From NCBI RefSeq assembly GCF_001612685.1, contig NZ_BDAY01000055.1, positions 22,250 to 86,249 on the forward strand: a stretch of DNA of 64,000 bases. Reading direction: 5' to 3'. The notes under the pieces were generated by a model. That model was given only the letters and a program-made list of their open reading frames with translations. It was not told where the DNA came from and ran no database searches. Made by a program: the position numbers and the translations under genes. This stretch comes from Nocardia altamirensis NBRC 108246 (GTDB taxonomy: Bacteria > Actinomycetota > Actinomycetes > Mycobacteriales > Mycobacteriaceae). Numbering within the stretch: position 1 is the stretch's first letter; every line of letters starts with the position of its first letter. Positions 46,693 to 56,629 of this stretch are shown in pieces.

Positions 46693-47073
46693 ATGGCCAC
46701 CACCGCAACCCCCCGGTCGGTTTTCACTGATTGGTTCACGTCGACTCGGTCGAACAACGGCAATCAATGTGTCGAGGTTCGCTTCGAGGGCGACGCGGTG
46801 CTCATCAGAGACAGCAAATACCGCCGCAATCCGGCCAACCACCCCGCCGAAGAGCCCATCGTCACCATCTCCGCGCACGAATGGAATGCGTTCCTCGACA
46901 CGCTGCGGGCGCGCAGCCGAACGAGCGGTGCGTTGATCGCGCACACCGCCGCCGACGGCAGCACCACATTGCGGCACGGCACCACTGTTCTCGATTACAC
47001 CCCGCAGGAGTGGGATGCCTTCCTGCTCGGCGTGCACGACGGCGAGTTCGATCGCCTCGCACTGACTGTCTGA
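46693..47073 (+). CDS. DUF397 protein with duplicated domain
   Basis: A 126-residue partner of the upstream XRE regulator. The first half is a standard DUF397 unit: WFTSTRSNNGNQCVEVRFEG, then VLIRDSKYRRNP and ISAHEWNAFLDTLR. The second half repeats the pattern in shorter form: GSTTLRHGTTVLDYTPQEWDAFLLGVHDGEFD. Typical DUF397 proteins are about 60-80 residues, so this is a tandem version. In relatives DUF397 proteins antagonise or modulate the paired regulator. A strong terminator follows. Confidence 0.9.
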   Translation: MATTATPRSVFTDWFTSTRSNNGNQCVEVRFEGDAVLIRDSKYRRNPANHPAEEPIVTISAHEWNAFLDTLRARSRTSGALIAHTAADGSTTLRHGTTVLDYTPQEWDAFLLGVHDGEFDRLALTV

Positions 47074-47091
47074 CCGACCCCACCGCTTATC

Positions 47092-47116
47092 CCCCCGGCC
47101 GTTTCGCGGCCGGGGG
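47092..47116 (+). terminator. Terminator after the DUF397 gene
   Basis: A perfect 10-bp stem, CCCCCGGCCG/CGGCCGGGGG with loop TTTCG, is followed by CCTACTTTC. It lies 18 bp past the DUF397 stop codon and separates that operon from the peptidase gene. Confidence 0.8.
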
Positions 47117-47213
47117 CCTACTTTCCCGCCGCTGCACAGACCCCGGCCGCTCAGGCTGCCATCCCTATGCCGACTCCGTCGGGCACTTGTCGTCCGTGGG
47201 CATACTGGAGAGC

Positions 47214-49232
47214 GTGACTTCCGAGCTGACCAGTCCTTCCGGTATCGATCTGACCTATCTCGACCAGGGCGTACGGGTACAGGACGACCTGTTCGCGCAT
47301 GTCAACGGCGCATGGCTGGACGACTACGAGATTCCGGCCGACCGCGCGGTGGACGGCGCCTTCCGCACCCTGTACGACCAGGCGGAGTTGGACGTCCAAG
47401 CGATCATCCAGAACGCGTCCGCCGAGTCTGCGGCACCCGGCACCGATGCCCGCAAGATCGGCGACCTCTACACCAGCTTCATGGACACCGACGCCGTCGC
47501 GGCGGCGGGTCTCACGCCGATCGCAGGCGAGCTCGCCGCGATTCACGAGGTCGCCGACCGCAGCGCGTTCGCCGGGCTGCTCGGCAGACTGCAGCGCACG
47601 GGCGTCGGCGGGGCCGTCGGGGTGTATGTCGACACAGATGACAAGGACTCCAGCCGCTACCTGGCGCATGCCACCCAGTCCGGCATCGGTCTGCCCGACG
47701 AGTCGTATTACCGCCAGGACGAATACGCCGACATTCGCACCGAGTACATCGCGCACATCGGCCGTGTATTCGCCTTGGCCGCCGCCGATTCCAGGGTCGC
47801 CGCGGTGCTCCCCGCCGATCTGGACACGGTCGGGCAGCGGGTGTTCGAGCTCGAGCGCAAGCTGGCCGCCGGGCACTGGGATGTGGTGCGCCGCAGGGAC
47901 GCTGAACGCAGCTACAACCTGACCACGTTCGACGCGCTGGTCGCCGCGCATCCCGAGTTCGATTGGGCGGCATGGACGTCGGGTCTCGCCGAAGGCACCG
48001 AGAAGTCAGGTCCCGAGGTCTTCGCCGAGGTCGTTGTCCGGCAGCCGGACTACCTGACCACTTTCGCCGAGGTGTGGTCGGCGGCGTCGCAGGCGGACTG
48101 GCAGGCCTGGGCCGCATGGCGGGTGTTCCGTTCGCGCGCACAATATCTCACCGACGCGTTCGTCGAGGAGAGCTTCGGCTTCTACGGGCGCACGCTGACC
48201 GGCGCGCAGGAGAACCGGGAGCGCTGGAAGCGCGGTGTCGGTCTCGTGCAGGATCTGCTCGGCGAGGCGGTCGGCAAACTGTATGTTGCGCAACACTTCC
48301 CGCCGGAGGCCAAGGCCAGGATGGTGGAGCTGGTCGCCAACCTGCAGGAGGCCTACCGCCGCAACATCGCTCAGCTGGATTGGATGGGGCCGGACACCAG
48401 GGCGGCCGCGCTGGCCAAGCTGGAGAAGTTCACCCCGAAGATCGGCTACCCGGACACCTGGCGCGACTACTCGGACGTGGTCATCGATCCGGCCGATCTC
48501 GTCGGCAACTTCCGCAGCGGTTACGCCGCCGATCACGATCGCGACCTGAACAAGCTCGGCGGTCCGGTCGATCGCGGCGAATGGTTCATGACACCGCAGA
48601 CCGTGAATGCCTACTACAACCCCGGCATGAACGAAATCGTCTTCCCCGCCGCGATTCTGCAGCCGCCGTTCTTCGACATGAATGCCGACGACGCCGCCAA
48701 TTACGGCGGTATCGGCGCGGTGATCGGCCACGAAATCGGCCACGGTTTCGACGATCAGGGCGCCAAGTACGACGGCGACGGCAACATGATCGACTGGTGG
48801 ACCGACGACGATCGCACCGAATTCGGCAAGCGGACAAAGGCTTTGATCGACCAGTACGACGTGCTTTCGCCCAAGGACCTCTCCGACGAGCACACCGTCA
48901 ACGGTGAATTCACCATCGGCGAGAACATCGGCGACCTCGGCGGCCTTTCCATCGCCCTGCAGGCCTACCAGATCTCCCTCGACGGCGCCGAGGCTCCGGT
49001 CATCGACGGCCTCACCGGCCTGCAGCGCGTCTTCTACGGCTGGGCCCAGGTCTGGCGCACCAAGGCCCGCACCGAGGAGGCCGTCCGCCGCCTCGCCGTC
49101 GACCCGCACTCGCCGCCGGAGTTCCGCTGCAACGCCGTCGTCCGCAACATCGACAGCTTCCACGAAGCGTTCGACGTAAAGGAAGGCGACGCCCTGTACC
49201 TGGCCCCCGCCGAACGCGTCAAAATCTGGTAA
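47214..49232 (+). CDS. zmp1: M13-family zinc metallopeptidase (Zmp1/PepO-like)
   Basis: Neprilysin-type endopeptidase of 672 residues. Zinc ligands are H506 and H510 in GHEIGHGFDDQGAKYD, with catalytic E507, and the third ligand E570 is in GENIGDLGGLSIAL. The substrate-binding NAYYNPGMNEIVFPAAIL motif is also present, and the C-terminus ends KIW as in PepO proteins. No signal peptide is evident, as in mycobacterial Zmp1. The GTG at 47214 begins VTSELTSPSGIDLTYLDQGVRVQDDLFAHVNG. Upstream GTGs are in frame, so the start is approximate. Confidence 0.93.
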   Translation: MTSELTSPSGIDLTYLDQGVRVQDDLFAHVNGAWLDDYEIPADRAVDGAFRTLYDQAELDVQAIIQNASAESAAPGTDARKIGDLYTSFMDTDAVAAAGLTPIAGELAAIHEVADRSAFAGLLGRLQRTGVGGAVGVYVDTDDKDSSRYLAHATQSGIGLPDESYYRQDEYADIRTEYIAHIGRVFALAAADSRVAAVLPADLDTVGQRVFELERKLAAGHWDVVRRRDAERSYNLTTFDALVAAHPEFDWAAWTSGLAEGTEKSGPEVFAEVVVRQPDYLTTFAEVWSAASQADWQAWAAWRVFRSRAQYLTDAFVEESFGFYGRTLTGAQENRERWKRGVGLVQDLLGEAVGKLYVAQHFPPEAKARMVELVANLQEAYRRNIAQLDWMGPDTRAAALAKLEKFTPKIGYPDTWRDYSDVVIDPADLVGNFRSGYAADHDRDLNKLGGPVDRGEWFMTPQTVNAYYNPGMNEIVFPAAILQPPFFDMNADDAANYGGIGAVIGHEIGHGFDDQGAKYDGDGNMIDWWTDDDRTEFGKRTKALIDQYDVLSPKDLSDEHTVNGEFTIGENIGDLGGLSIALQAYQISLDGAEAPVIDGLTGLQRVFYGWAQVWRTKARTEEAVRRLAVDPHSPPEFRCNAVVRNIDSFHEAFDVKEGDALYLAPAERVKIW

Positions 49233-49246
49233 TCCACGCAGGCCGA

Positions 49247-49271
49247 GGGCATTACCGTTCGGGTAATGCCC
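49247..49271. terminator. Hairpin between zmp1 and ugpC
   Basis: The inverted repeat GGGCATTACC/GGTAATGCCC with a 5-nt loop lies between two convergent genes. No T-tract follows on either strand, so its strength as a terminator is doubtful. Confidence 0.55.
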
Positions 49272-49303
49272 CGGCTCGCCGCGTTCGCTACGGCTGTGGT
49301 GAT

Positions 49304-50383
<1,080 letters not shown>

Positions 50384-50449
50384 GGGCGTCGGTCTCCTCG
50401 TGTGAACCAGAGGTGGCGGCCACCTGGGTGGCCGCCACCGATACGGGTG

Positions 50450-51778
50450 CTACTTGGGCAGCTTCGGCGTGATCTGCCGGTCGATGATGGCTTGCAGCTG
50501 CCCGGTGAGGCCGGCGAAAACCGTTGCCGGGTCCTGGTTCTGCAGGCCGATCTGCTCGAGCGCGGTGCCGATCAGCTGGTCGCCGCCCGGCACGAACACC
50601 CGGGCGTAGTCCTGCGACTTGGTCACGGCCAACTGGTCGATGGCGACCTTCGCCCTCGGGTTCTTCGCCAGGAAGTCCTGCTCGCTCGGATCGCTGACCG
50701 CGGACTTGCGCACCGGCATGTACCCGGTGTTCTGCGAGAAGTACGCGGTGTTGGTCGGGTTGGTGATGAACTCGATGAACTTGAGCGCGTTCATCTTCCG
50801 CTCGTCGGAGATGCGCGCCGGGATCGCGAGGCCCGCGCCGCCGGTGGTGACGCCCGGCCCGTTCGGGTGCGGCAGGAACGCGGTGCCGAACTGCAGCTTG
50901 CCTTCCGCATTCTGCGTGATCCCCTTGAGGTCACCGGTGGAGGCGATGGTGGAGGCGATCACGCCTGCACCGAAGTCGACGGCGATCTGCGGCTTGATGC
51001 CCGCGTACTTCTTGGTGTGGATCGAGTCGCGGAAGAACTGCGCGGACGCGATGGTGGCCGGGTCGTTGAACTTCAGCGCCCACTTGTCGGAGTACGCACC
51101 ACCGAAGGTCCAGTTGGGACCCTGGAACGTCCAAGCGAGGTAGTTCTTGGCGTCGCCCCAGCCGTGCGCGAGCTTGCCCTCGCCGACGACCGACTGGATC
51201 TTCGGGCCCCACTCGTCGAATTCCTGCCAGCTGTTCGGACCACGGTCCGGCAGACCGGCTTTCGCCCAGACGTCCTTGTTGTAGTAGAACAGCGGCGTCG
51301 ACCGCGAGTACGGCAGTGCGTAGTGCTTGCCGTTGAACAGGTAGTCGGCGGCGAGCGAGTCGACGTAGTCGTCGAGCTGCACGCCTGCCCCGCCGAAGTG
51401 CGCGTCGAGCGGCTCGATGGTGCCGTTGAGCGCGTAGTTGAACCACCAGACATCCGACAGCACAATGACATCGGGCAGCTCACCACCGGAGAGCGCCGCG
51501 TTGAACTTCTGCGACACCTCCTCGTAGTTCTTGCCCGCGTCGATCAGGTTGACCTTCAGGTCGGGGTACTTCTCCTGGAAGCGCTTGATCAGCTCGGTTT
51601 CGAAATCCTTCGAAGCGCCAGGGTGGTTGGACCAGAAGTTGATGGTCTTGGCGTCGCCGCCCTGCTTGGCGCCACCGCCGCCGCCCGCACACGCGGTGAG
51701 CACCGCACCCGCGGTCGCCGCGCCTGCCAGACCGATGAATCCGCGCCGCGACAATCCGGGGAACTTGGATGGGGACAC
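50450..51778 (-). CDS. ugpB: UgpB-like substrate-binding lipoprotein
   Basis: Solute receptor of the importer, 442 residues. It has a twin-arginine-type signal (SRRGFIGLAG, R11-R12) and a lipobox ending VLTAC with Cys30 as the lipidation site. The mature part closely matches mycobacterial UgpB, which binds glycerophosphocholine-like glycerophosphodiesters: INFWSNHPGASKDFE, YALPYSRSTPLFYYNKDVW, WTFQGPNWTFGGAYSDKW and GGAGLAIPARIS. The GTG at 51778 has AGGAG upstream. Together with ugpAEC it probably recovers phospholipid head groups as carbon and phosphate. Confidence 0.93.
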   Translation of the reverse strand: MSPSKFPGLSRRGFIGLAGAATAGAVLTACAGGGGGAKQGGDAKTINFWSNHPGASKDFETELIKRFQEKYPDLKVNLIDAGKNYEEVSQKFNAALSGGELPDVIVLSDVWWFNYALNGTIEPLDAHFGGAGVQLDDYVDSLAADYLFNGKHYALPYSRSTPLFYYNKDVWAKAGLPDRGPNSWQEFDEWGPKIQSVVGEGKLAHGWGDAKNYLAWTFQGPNWTFGGAYSDKWALKFNDPATIASAQFFRDSIHTKKYAGIKPQIAVDFGAGVIASTIASTGDLKGITQNAEGKLQFGTAFLPHPNGPGVTTGGAGLAIPARISDERKMNALKFIEFITNPTNTAYFSQNTGYMPVRKSAVSDPSEQDFLAKNPRAKVAIDQLAVTKSQDYARVFVPGGDQLIGTALEQIGLQNQDPATVFAGLTGQLQAIIDRQITPKLPK

Positions 51779-51787
51779 TGGTTTCTC

Positions 51788-52669
51788 CTAACCCTTGACC
51801 GCACCGGAGGTGAGGCCTTTGATCATGTGACGTTGCAGCACAAGGAACACCACGAGGATCGGCAGCATCGTGAGCAACGTGCCTGCCATCACGGGTCCCC
51901 AGTTGGTGACGCTCGGATTCTCGGTGTTCTGCAAGAGGGTGAGGCCGACCGGCAGCGTGGCGACCTCGGGTCCGTCGGCCATCAGGAACGGCCACAGGTA
52001 TTCGTTCCATTCGTTGACCAGCGTGACCACCGCGAACGCGACCATGGTCGGCCCGGACATCGGCAGCACCACCCTGGTCAGCAGCCGCCACCAGTTGGCG
52101 CCGTCCATGCGCGCGGCCTCGATGACCTCCGAGGGCAGCGACAGGAAGTGGTTGCGCATCAGGAAGGTGCCGAACGCGACGCCGCAGAGCGGAACGATGA
52201 TGCCCTGCAGGGTGTTTCGCCAGCCGAGCTGGGCGATCAGCGCGTAGTTGGAGATGACGGTGATCTGGTTGGGCACCATCAGTGCCGCGATGATCACCAG
52301 GAAGATCACCGACTTGCCGGGGAACCGCAGGAAGACGAGCCCGTAGGCGCTGAACACGCCGAGCACGAACTTCACCGCGGAGACGACTCCGGTGACGATC
52401 AGCGAGTTGGTCAGGAAGGTCCAGAACGGCAGTTTGGTGGTGGCGTCGGCGTAGTTCTCCGGGCGCCAGCTGTGCGGCCAGTACACCGCGGGCTGCACGT
52501 AGATGTCGGGGCGTTCCTTGAACGAGGTGATGACGATCCAGAACAGCGGAACGCCGACGATGATCAGCACACACACCATGGCCGCGTAGCCGAGCACCGT
52601 CACCGCGCGTTGCCGTTGCTGGTAGGACAACGGCCGAACCCGCACTGCGGCGGGTGTTTCGATGCTCAC
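51788..52669 (-). CDS. ugpE: ABC transporter permease, UgpE-like
   Basis: Second permease subunit, 293 residues with six TM helices. It carries the EAA loop SLPSEVIEAARMDGANWWRLLTRVVLPMSGP that contacts the ATPase. The first helix is VLGYAAMVCVLIIVGVPLFW. The GTG at 52669 overlaps the ugpA stop (GTGA), so the two permeases are translationally coupled. ugpB begins only 9 bp after its stop. Confidence 0.94.
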   Translation of the reverse strand: MSIETPAAVRVRPLSYQQRQRAVTVLGYAAMVCVLIIVGVPLFWIVITSFKERPDIYVQPAVYWPHSWRPENYADATTKLPFWTFLTNSLIVTGVVSAVKFVLGVFSAYGLVFLRFPGKSVIFLVIIAALMVPNQITVISNYALIAQLGWRNTLQGIIVPLCGVAFGTFLMRNHFLSLPSEVIEAARMDGANWWRLLTRVVLPMSGPTMVAFAVVTLVNEWNEYLWPFLMADGPEVATLPVGLTLLQNTENPSVTNWGPVMAGTLLTMLPILVVFLVLQRHMIKGLTSGAVKG

Positions 52670-53601
52670 TGTTCGTTCCGATCCATGACGCGCACCTGTA
52701 TCAGCGTGACGACCAGCAGCACCAGGAACATGATGGTGGCCACGGTCGCGCCGTAGCCGGCGCGGAAGTTGACGAAGGATTCCTGATAGACCTGGTAGAC
52801 CATCGTCGTGGTGCCGGTGCCGAGCGGCCCGCCGCGGGTCATCACGTTGATGATGTCGAAGACCTGCAGCGAATTCAGCAGCACCGTGATCGACAGGAAG
52901 AACGTGGTCGGTCGCAGCTGCGGCAGCAGCACCTTGGTGAAGGTGGTCCAGCGCGAGGCGCCGTCCATCTCGGCCGCCTCCATCAGCTCGGCCCGAACTC
53001 CTTGCAGCGCCGCCAGATAGATGACGAAGCTGTAGCCGAGGTTCTTCCAGATGTAGGTCACCGTCACCATGAACAGCGCCCAGTTCGGGTTCTGGTAGAA
53101 GTCGGGCGCCTTGTCGACGCCGAGGCGGTGCAGCAGATCTTGGACAAGGCCGAAGCTCGGATCGAAGATGAACTGGAAGGCAACGCCGATGGCAGCGCCG
53201 GAGATCACGAACGGCGCGAAGATGGCCGAGCGGACCACATTGCGGCCGAACAGTTTCCGGTCGAGCAGCATGGCGAGCGCCAGGCCGAGGACCATGCTGC
53301 CGACCACGGCGGCGAGCGTGAAAACCACGGTGTTGGTGACGATTTCCCAGGAATCGGTGCGACCCCACCATTCGGTGTAGTTGTCGAATCCGATGAAGGT
53401 GACCAGCGGGTCGGAGATGTTCCAGTCGGTGAACGAGAGCCGGATGTTGTCGACCAGCGGCCGGTAAACGAACAGCGTCAGCAGCGCGAGGTTCGGGACG
53501 ACGAGCACCAGGAACAGGGCGTAGTCCTGCCAGGGCCGGTTGCGCAATCCGCGTCCGCGCGGTGGGGGGAGAACTCGCTCCGGCTTGGCTCGCACGTCGC
53601 G
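52666..53601 (-). CDS. ugpA: ABC transporter permease, UgpA-like
   Basis: First permease subunit with about six TM helices. Recognisable parts are YALFLVLVVPNLALLTLFV (TM1), LSFTDWNISDPLVTFIGFDNY, the EAA loop LMEAAEMDGASRWTTFTKVLLPQLRP and the GGPLGTGTTTMVYQVYQESF segment. I chose a GTG at 53601, which gives 311 residues, close to the family norm. The frame stays open to 53667. It is the first gene of the ugpAEBC operon. Confidence 0.92.
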   Translation of the reverse strand, partial: RDVRAKPERVLPPPRGRGLRNRPWQDYALFLVLVVPNLALLTLFVYRPLVDNIRLSFTDWNISDPLVTFIGFDNYTEWWGRTDSWEIVTNTVVFTLAAVVGSMVLGLALAMLLDRKLFGRNVVRSAIFAPFVISGAAIGVAFQFIFDPSFGLVQDLLHRLGVDKAPDFYQNPNWALFMVTVTYIWKNLGYSFVIYLAALQGVRAELMEAAEMDGASRWTTFTKVLLPQLRPTTFFLSITVLLNSLQVFDIINVMTRGGPLGTGTTTMVYQVYQESFVNFRAGYGATVATIMFLVLLVVTLIQVRVMDRNEQ

Positions 53602-53817
53602 CACTCTACGGACTGGAGCAAACAGTCGGTTAACACCAACCGCCGTAACGCTGAACACTCGGAGCACCGGGATAGTGAATCAAAGCCAGACATACCGAAC
53701 AGCAACTTTGTGAAAATTGATCATTTAGTGCGGAGAGGTTGTGCATCGGTTCACGGGGCGATCTGCCAGCAGCTTCACGCGAAGAACGCGTTTCGTTGCC
53801 GCTCGATAGCTCGCCCG

Positions 53818-53864
53818 AAAACAGCTGTGGCGCGGGACCTTTGCCTCAGGTCCCGCGCCACAGC
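53818..53864 (-). terminator. Terminator of the L,D-transpeptidase gene
   Basis: A perfect 17-bp stem with a 7-nt loop lies at 53824-53864 (arms beginning GCTGTGGCGCGG and ending CCGCGCCACAGC). On the minus strand it is followed by TGTTTTCG. The ldt stop codon is 37 bp away. Confidence 0.88.
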
Positions 53865-53900
53865 GTCGGATTATTCGGTTGTGCTATCGGTCAGGCGATG

Positions 53901-54818
53901 TCAGTTCCAGTCGCCGAGACCATCACTGGCGCTCAGCGTCCCGCCGTTGGTGTTCGCCACGACGACCGGGTCACCCTTGCGCGAGTTCTCCATGAACCAC
54001 TTGGCGTTCTCGGTGCTCACGTTCAAGCAGCCGTGGCTGGAGTTGGACTTGCCCTGCTGGCCGACCGACCACGGGGCGGCGTGCACGAAGATGCCGCTGT
54101 TGGAGATGCGGGTCGCGTACTCGACCTCGAGTTTGTAGCCCTCTGGGTCGGTGATCGGAACGCCGTAGGTGGACGAATCCATGATCATCTTGCGCAGCTG
54201 TTCGCCGACGATGTAGATGCCGTTCGGGGTCTCGTGCTTGGGCTTGCCCATCGAGGTCGGCATCGTCTTCACCACCTCACCGTTGCGGGTGATCGTGATG
54301 GTGTGGGTGGTGTCGTCGGCGGTGCTGACGAACGCATCGCCGATCCGGAAGGCGCTTCGCGTGTCGCCCGCCTGCACCTGCACGTCGGTGTTGTCCGGCC
54401 AGAAGTCGTTCGGCCGCCAGCGCACCTGCTTGTCGCCGCGCCAGGTGAAGTGGCCCGGCGCGTTCTTGGAGGAGGTGACCTTGATGAACTTCTCGGCGGT
54501 CGCGTGGTCGGTGACCGGGTCTTTGAAGTTGATGATGATCGGCTGGGCCACCCCGACGACCTCGCCGTCGGCGATGCTGATCGAGGGTGGTGCGAAGTTC
54601 GGCTGCTGCGGACCGGGCGCGGGGGCCGAGCCTGCCGATCCGGTGCCGAGCCCGGGGATGGGGTCGGCGGTGGCAGGCGCGACGAGCAGGACACTCGCCG
54701 CCGCGATCGTCGCGGACAACAGGGCGCCCGCCCGCATCCTGCGGGTTAGCTGCGCTCTCCGCTGGTGAGCAGGTAGCGACCCGGTGTGCGAAGCGGCATG
54801 CATAGGTTTCTCGTCCAT
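53901..54818 (-). CDS. L,D-transpeptidase (YkuD family)
   Basis: Secreted enzyme that makes 3-3 cross-links in peptidoglycan. The signal peptide (RAGALLSATIAAASVLLVAPATADP) is followed by an Ig-like domain (about 80-170, IIINFKDPVTDHATAEKFIKV). The YkuD catalytic domain follows, with H262 and C264 in SHGCLNVSTENAKW and the upstream FVHAAPW. The layout matches mycobacterial LdtA/LdtB-type enzymes; exact paralogue not assignable. The ATG at 54818 is used. Confidence 0.93.
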   Translation of the reverse strand: MDEKPMHAASHTGSLPAHQRRAQLTRRMRAGALLSATIAAASVLLVAPATADPIPGLGTGSAGSAPAPGPQQPNFAPPSISIADGEVVGVAQPIIINFKDPVTDHATAEKFIKVTSSKNAPGHFTWRGDKQVRWRPNDFWPDNTDVQVQAGDTRSAFRIGDAFVSTADDTTHTITITRNGEVVKTMPTSMGKPKHETPNGIYIVGEQLRKMIMDSSTYGVPITDPEGYKLEVEYATRISNSGIFVHAAPWSVGQQGKSNSSHGCLNVSTENAKWFMENSRKGDPVVVANTNGGTLSASDGLGDWN

Positions 54819-55106
54819 TCCATCCCTCGCCCACCCGCACCTTGCGCGCGCGTGAGGAGATCTCTCATTCGGCGTGGCGCCGACACAGTGGCACCACGGG
54901 TATTGACGGCCCGACCCTGCTGTCCTTCCTACCGTCCCGGTGCGGCTCGAAGCCAGTTGCGTTTCATAGTGATTCGAGCAGACCGCACGGTGTGGTAGCC
55001 GTCACATAACCCGGCACGCATGGGCCGACTTCGTGAAAGTTACCGGTCACGTCGGCGTGTCCGGTTCGCCGCCGAAGCGTGCTGGTCCGCCGCGATGCTG
55101 GGATCA

Positions 55107-56483
55107 TCAAACATCTTGGTGATGTAAATCACTCACCACGTCGAACGGAATCGAGTGATGCGGACCGGTTGCTATGTTGTGCGGCACCGAGATTGGCGTA
55201 CGGCCGTTCGCGTATCGCGGGGTGAGGCGCAGGCGTACCCGGCTGAGAATGGTAGCCAACGTGATTCGCAGTTCGTAGTCCGCCAGCGACGCCCCGACGC
55301 ACCGCCGATGGCCACCACCGAAGGGTGCGAATTCGAAGGGCCGGTACTTGCGCCCGACGAACCGCTCCGGCTGGAAACGCTGTGGCTGCGACCACACCTG
55401 CGGATCCGAATGCAGCAACGGAACGGCGATCCCCATCGTGTCCCCCGCAGCCAGCTCGACCCCGCGCAGCACGAACGGCTCGGTCAGCCTGCGCAGCACG
55501 ATCGGCACCGGCGGGTGCAGGCGCAGGGTTTCCTGACACACCGCATCGAGATAGGGCAGCCGTGCCAGGTCGAGCGGATCGGCGTCGGGCCCTGCTTCCT
55601 GCAACTCGATGCGCAGCCGTTCCAGCGTGGCCGGGTCGCGATGCACGTGGTACAGCGCCCAGACCAACGTGGTCGCGGTGGTCTCGTGCCCGGCGACGAC
55701 CAGCGTCCGGAGTTGTTCGCACAGCTCGTCATCGGTGCGGTCGGTGTCCTCGGTCTGCAGCAGCAGACCGAGGATGTCGTCGGAGGAGTCCCCGCCGCGC
55801 CTGCGTGCGATGTCGGCGCGGATGAGCCGATCCAGCCGCTCGCGTGCCGCGACGAACCGATCCCACGGTGCCCGGCCGAACATCCCGTGGCGCAACACCG
55901 GAAGCAGCATCAGCGGCCCGGAGAAGGTGGACAGGAATTCCGCTACGGCACTGAGGTATTCGGCTTGCCGCTGTCGGCTGGACGCCCCGAACACGGCCTC
56001 GAGGATCACCCGCAGCGTGATCGCCCGCGCCGCCGCCCGCGAGTCGATGCGGGCGCCTGGCCGCCACACCTGCCCCTCGGCGCCGCCCGCCAGCTCCTGC
56101 AGCGTGGATTCCCGGATGATGGCGCCGTACTCGCGAATCCGTGTGCCGTGGAAGGCGGGCGCGAGCACTGCGCGGTCGCGGCGATGCCGTTCGCCTGCCG
56201 TCAGGATCAGCGACGCGCTGCCGACCAGCGGTTCGATCGGATTCGGCCGTGGTGGCTCGACCCCGTCGGCCGGTGCACGGAACAGCTCGCGGGCGCCTTC
56301 GGCGGTCCCGGTGAACAGCCCGGTGCCGAAGTTGGGGAAGCGGACGAAGAACGGATCGCCCTCCCTGGCTCGGCGCCAGCGGAAGTACCTGTCGAAGTCG
56401 AGGCCTGCGGCCGCCGCGTGCAGCAAGAAGAGTCGAGGGTGCCTCGGCTCGCCAATGCCGGGCGCGGGTGTGCCGGCGTCCAT
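55107..56483 (-). CDS. Cytochrome P450
   Basis: Haem monooxygenase of 458 residues. The oxygen-binding I-helix is AGHETT, the ExxR pair is in CQETLRLHPPVP, and the haem loop is FGGGHRRCVGA with Cys395 as the iron ligand. The N-terminus lacks a membrane anchor. The family layout (LPYLDAVCQETLRLHPPVPIVLRR, VLRGVELAAGD, FAPFGGGHRRC) resembles the group of bacterial CYP110/CYP138-type enzymes. No ferredoxin or reductase gene is adjacent. Substrate unknown. Confidence 0.94.
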   Translation of the reverse strand: MDAGTPAPGIGEPRHPRLFLLHAAAAGLDFDRYFRWRRAREGDPFFVRFPNFGTGLFTGTAEGARELFRAPADGVEPPRPNPIEPLVGSASLILTAGERHRRDRAVLAPAFHGTRIREYGAIIRESTLQELAGGAEGQVWRPGARIDSRAAARAITLRVILEAVFGASSRQRQAEYLSAVAEFLSTFSGPLMLLPVLRHGMFGRAPWDRFVAARERLDRLIRADIARRRGGDSSDDILGLLLQTEDTDRTDDELCEQLRTLVVAGHETTATTLVWALYHVHRDPATLERLRIELQEAGPDADPLDLARLPYLDAVCQETLRLHPPVPIVLRRLTEPFVLRGVELAAGDTMGIAVPLLHSDPQVWSQPQRFQPERFVGRKYRPFEFAPFGGGHRRCVGASLADYELRITLATILSRVRLRLTPRYANGRTPISVPHNIATGPHHSIPFDVVSDLHHQDV

Positions 56484-56629
56484 ATCTATAGGTACGAACT
56501 CAGGGGCCTTGCGGTTCGACCGACCCTAGGGCCGGGGCCCTGGGACGCATCCGACCGAAACGTCGACCCGGGCCCTAGGGCCAGTGTCGAAGTCCCAGCC
56601 GACGCCTCCGGGGGCCTTCGACCCGAGCC

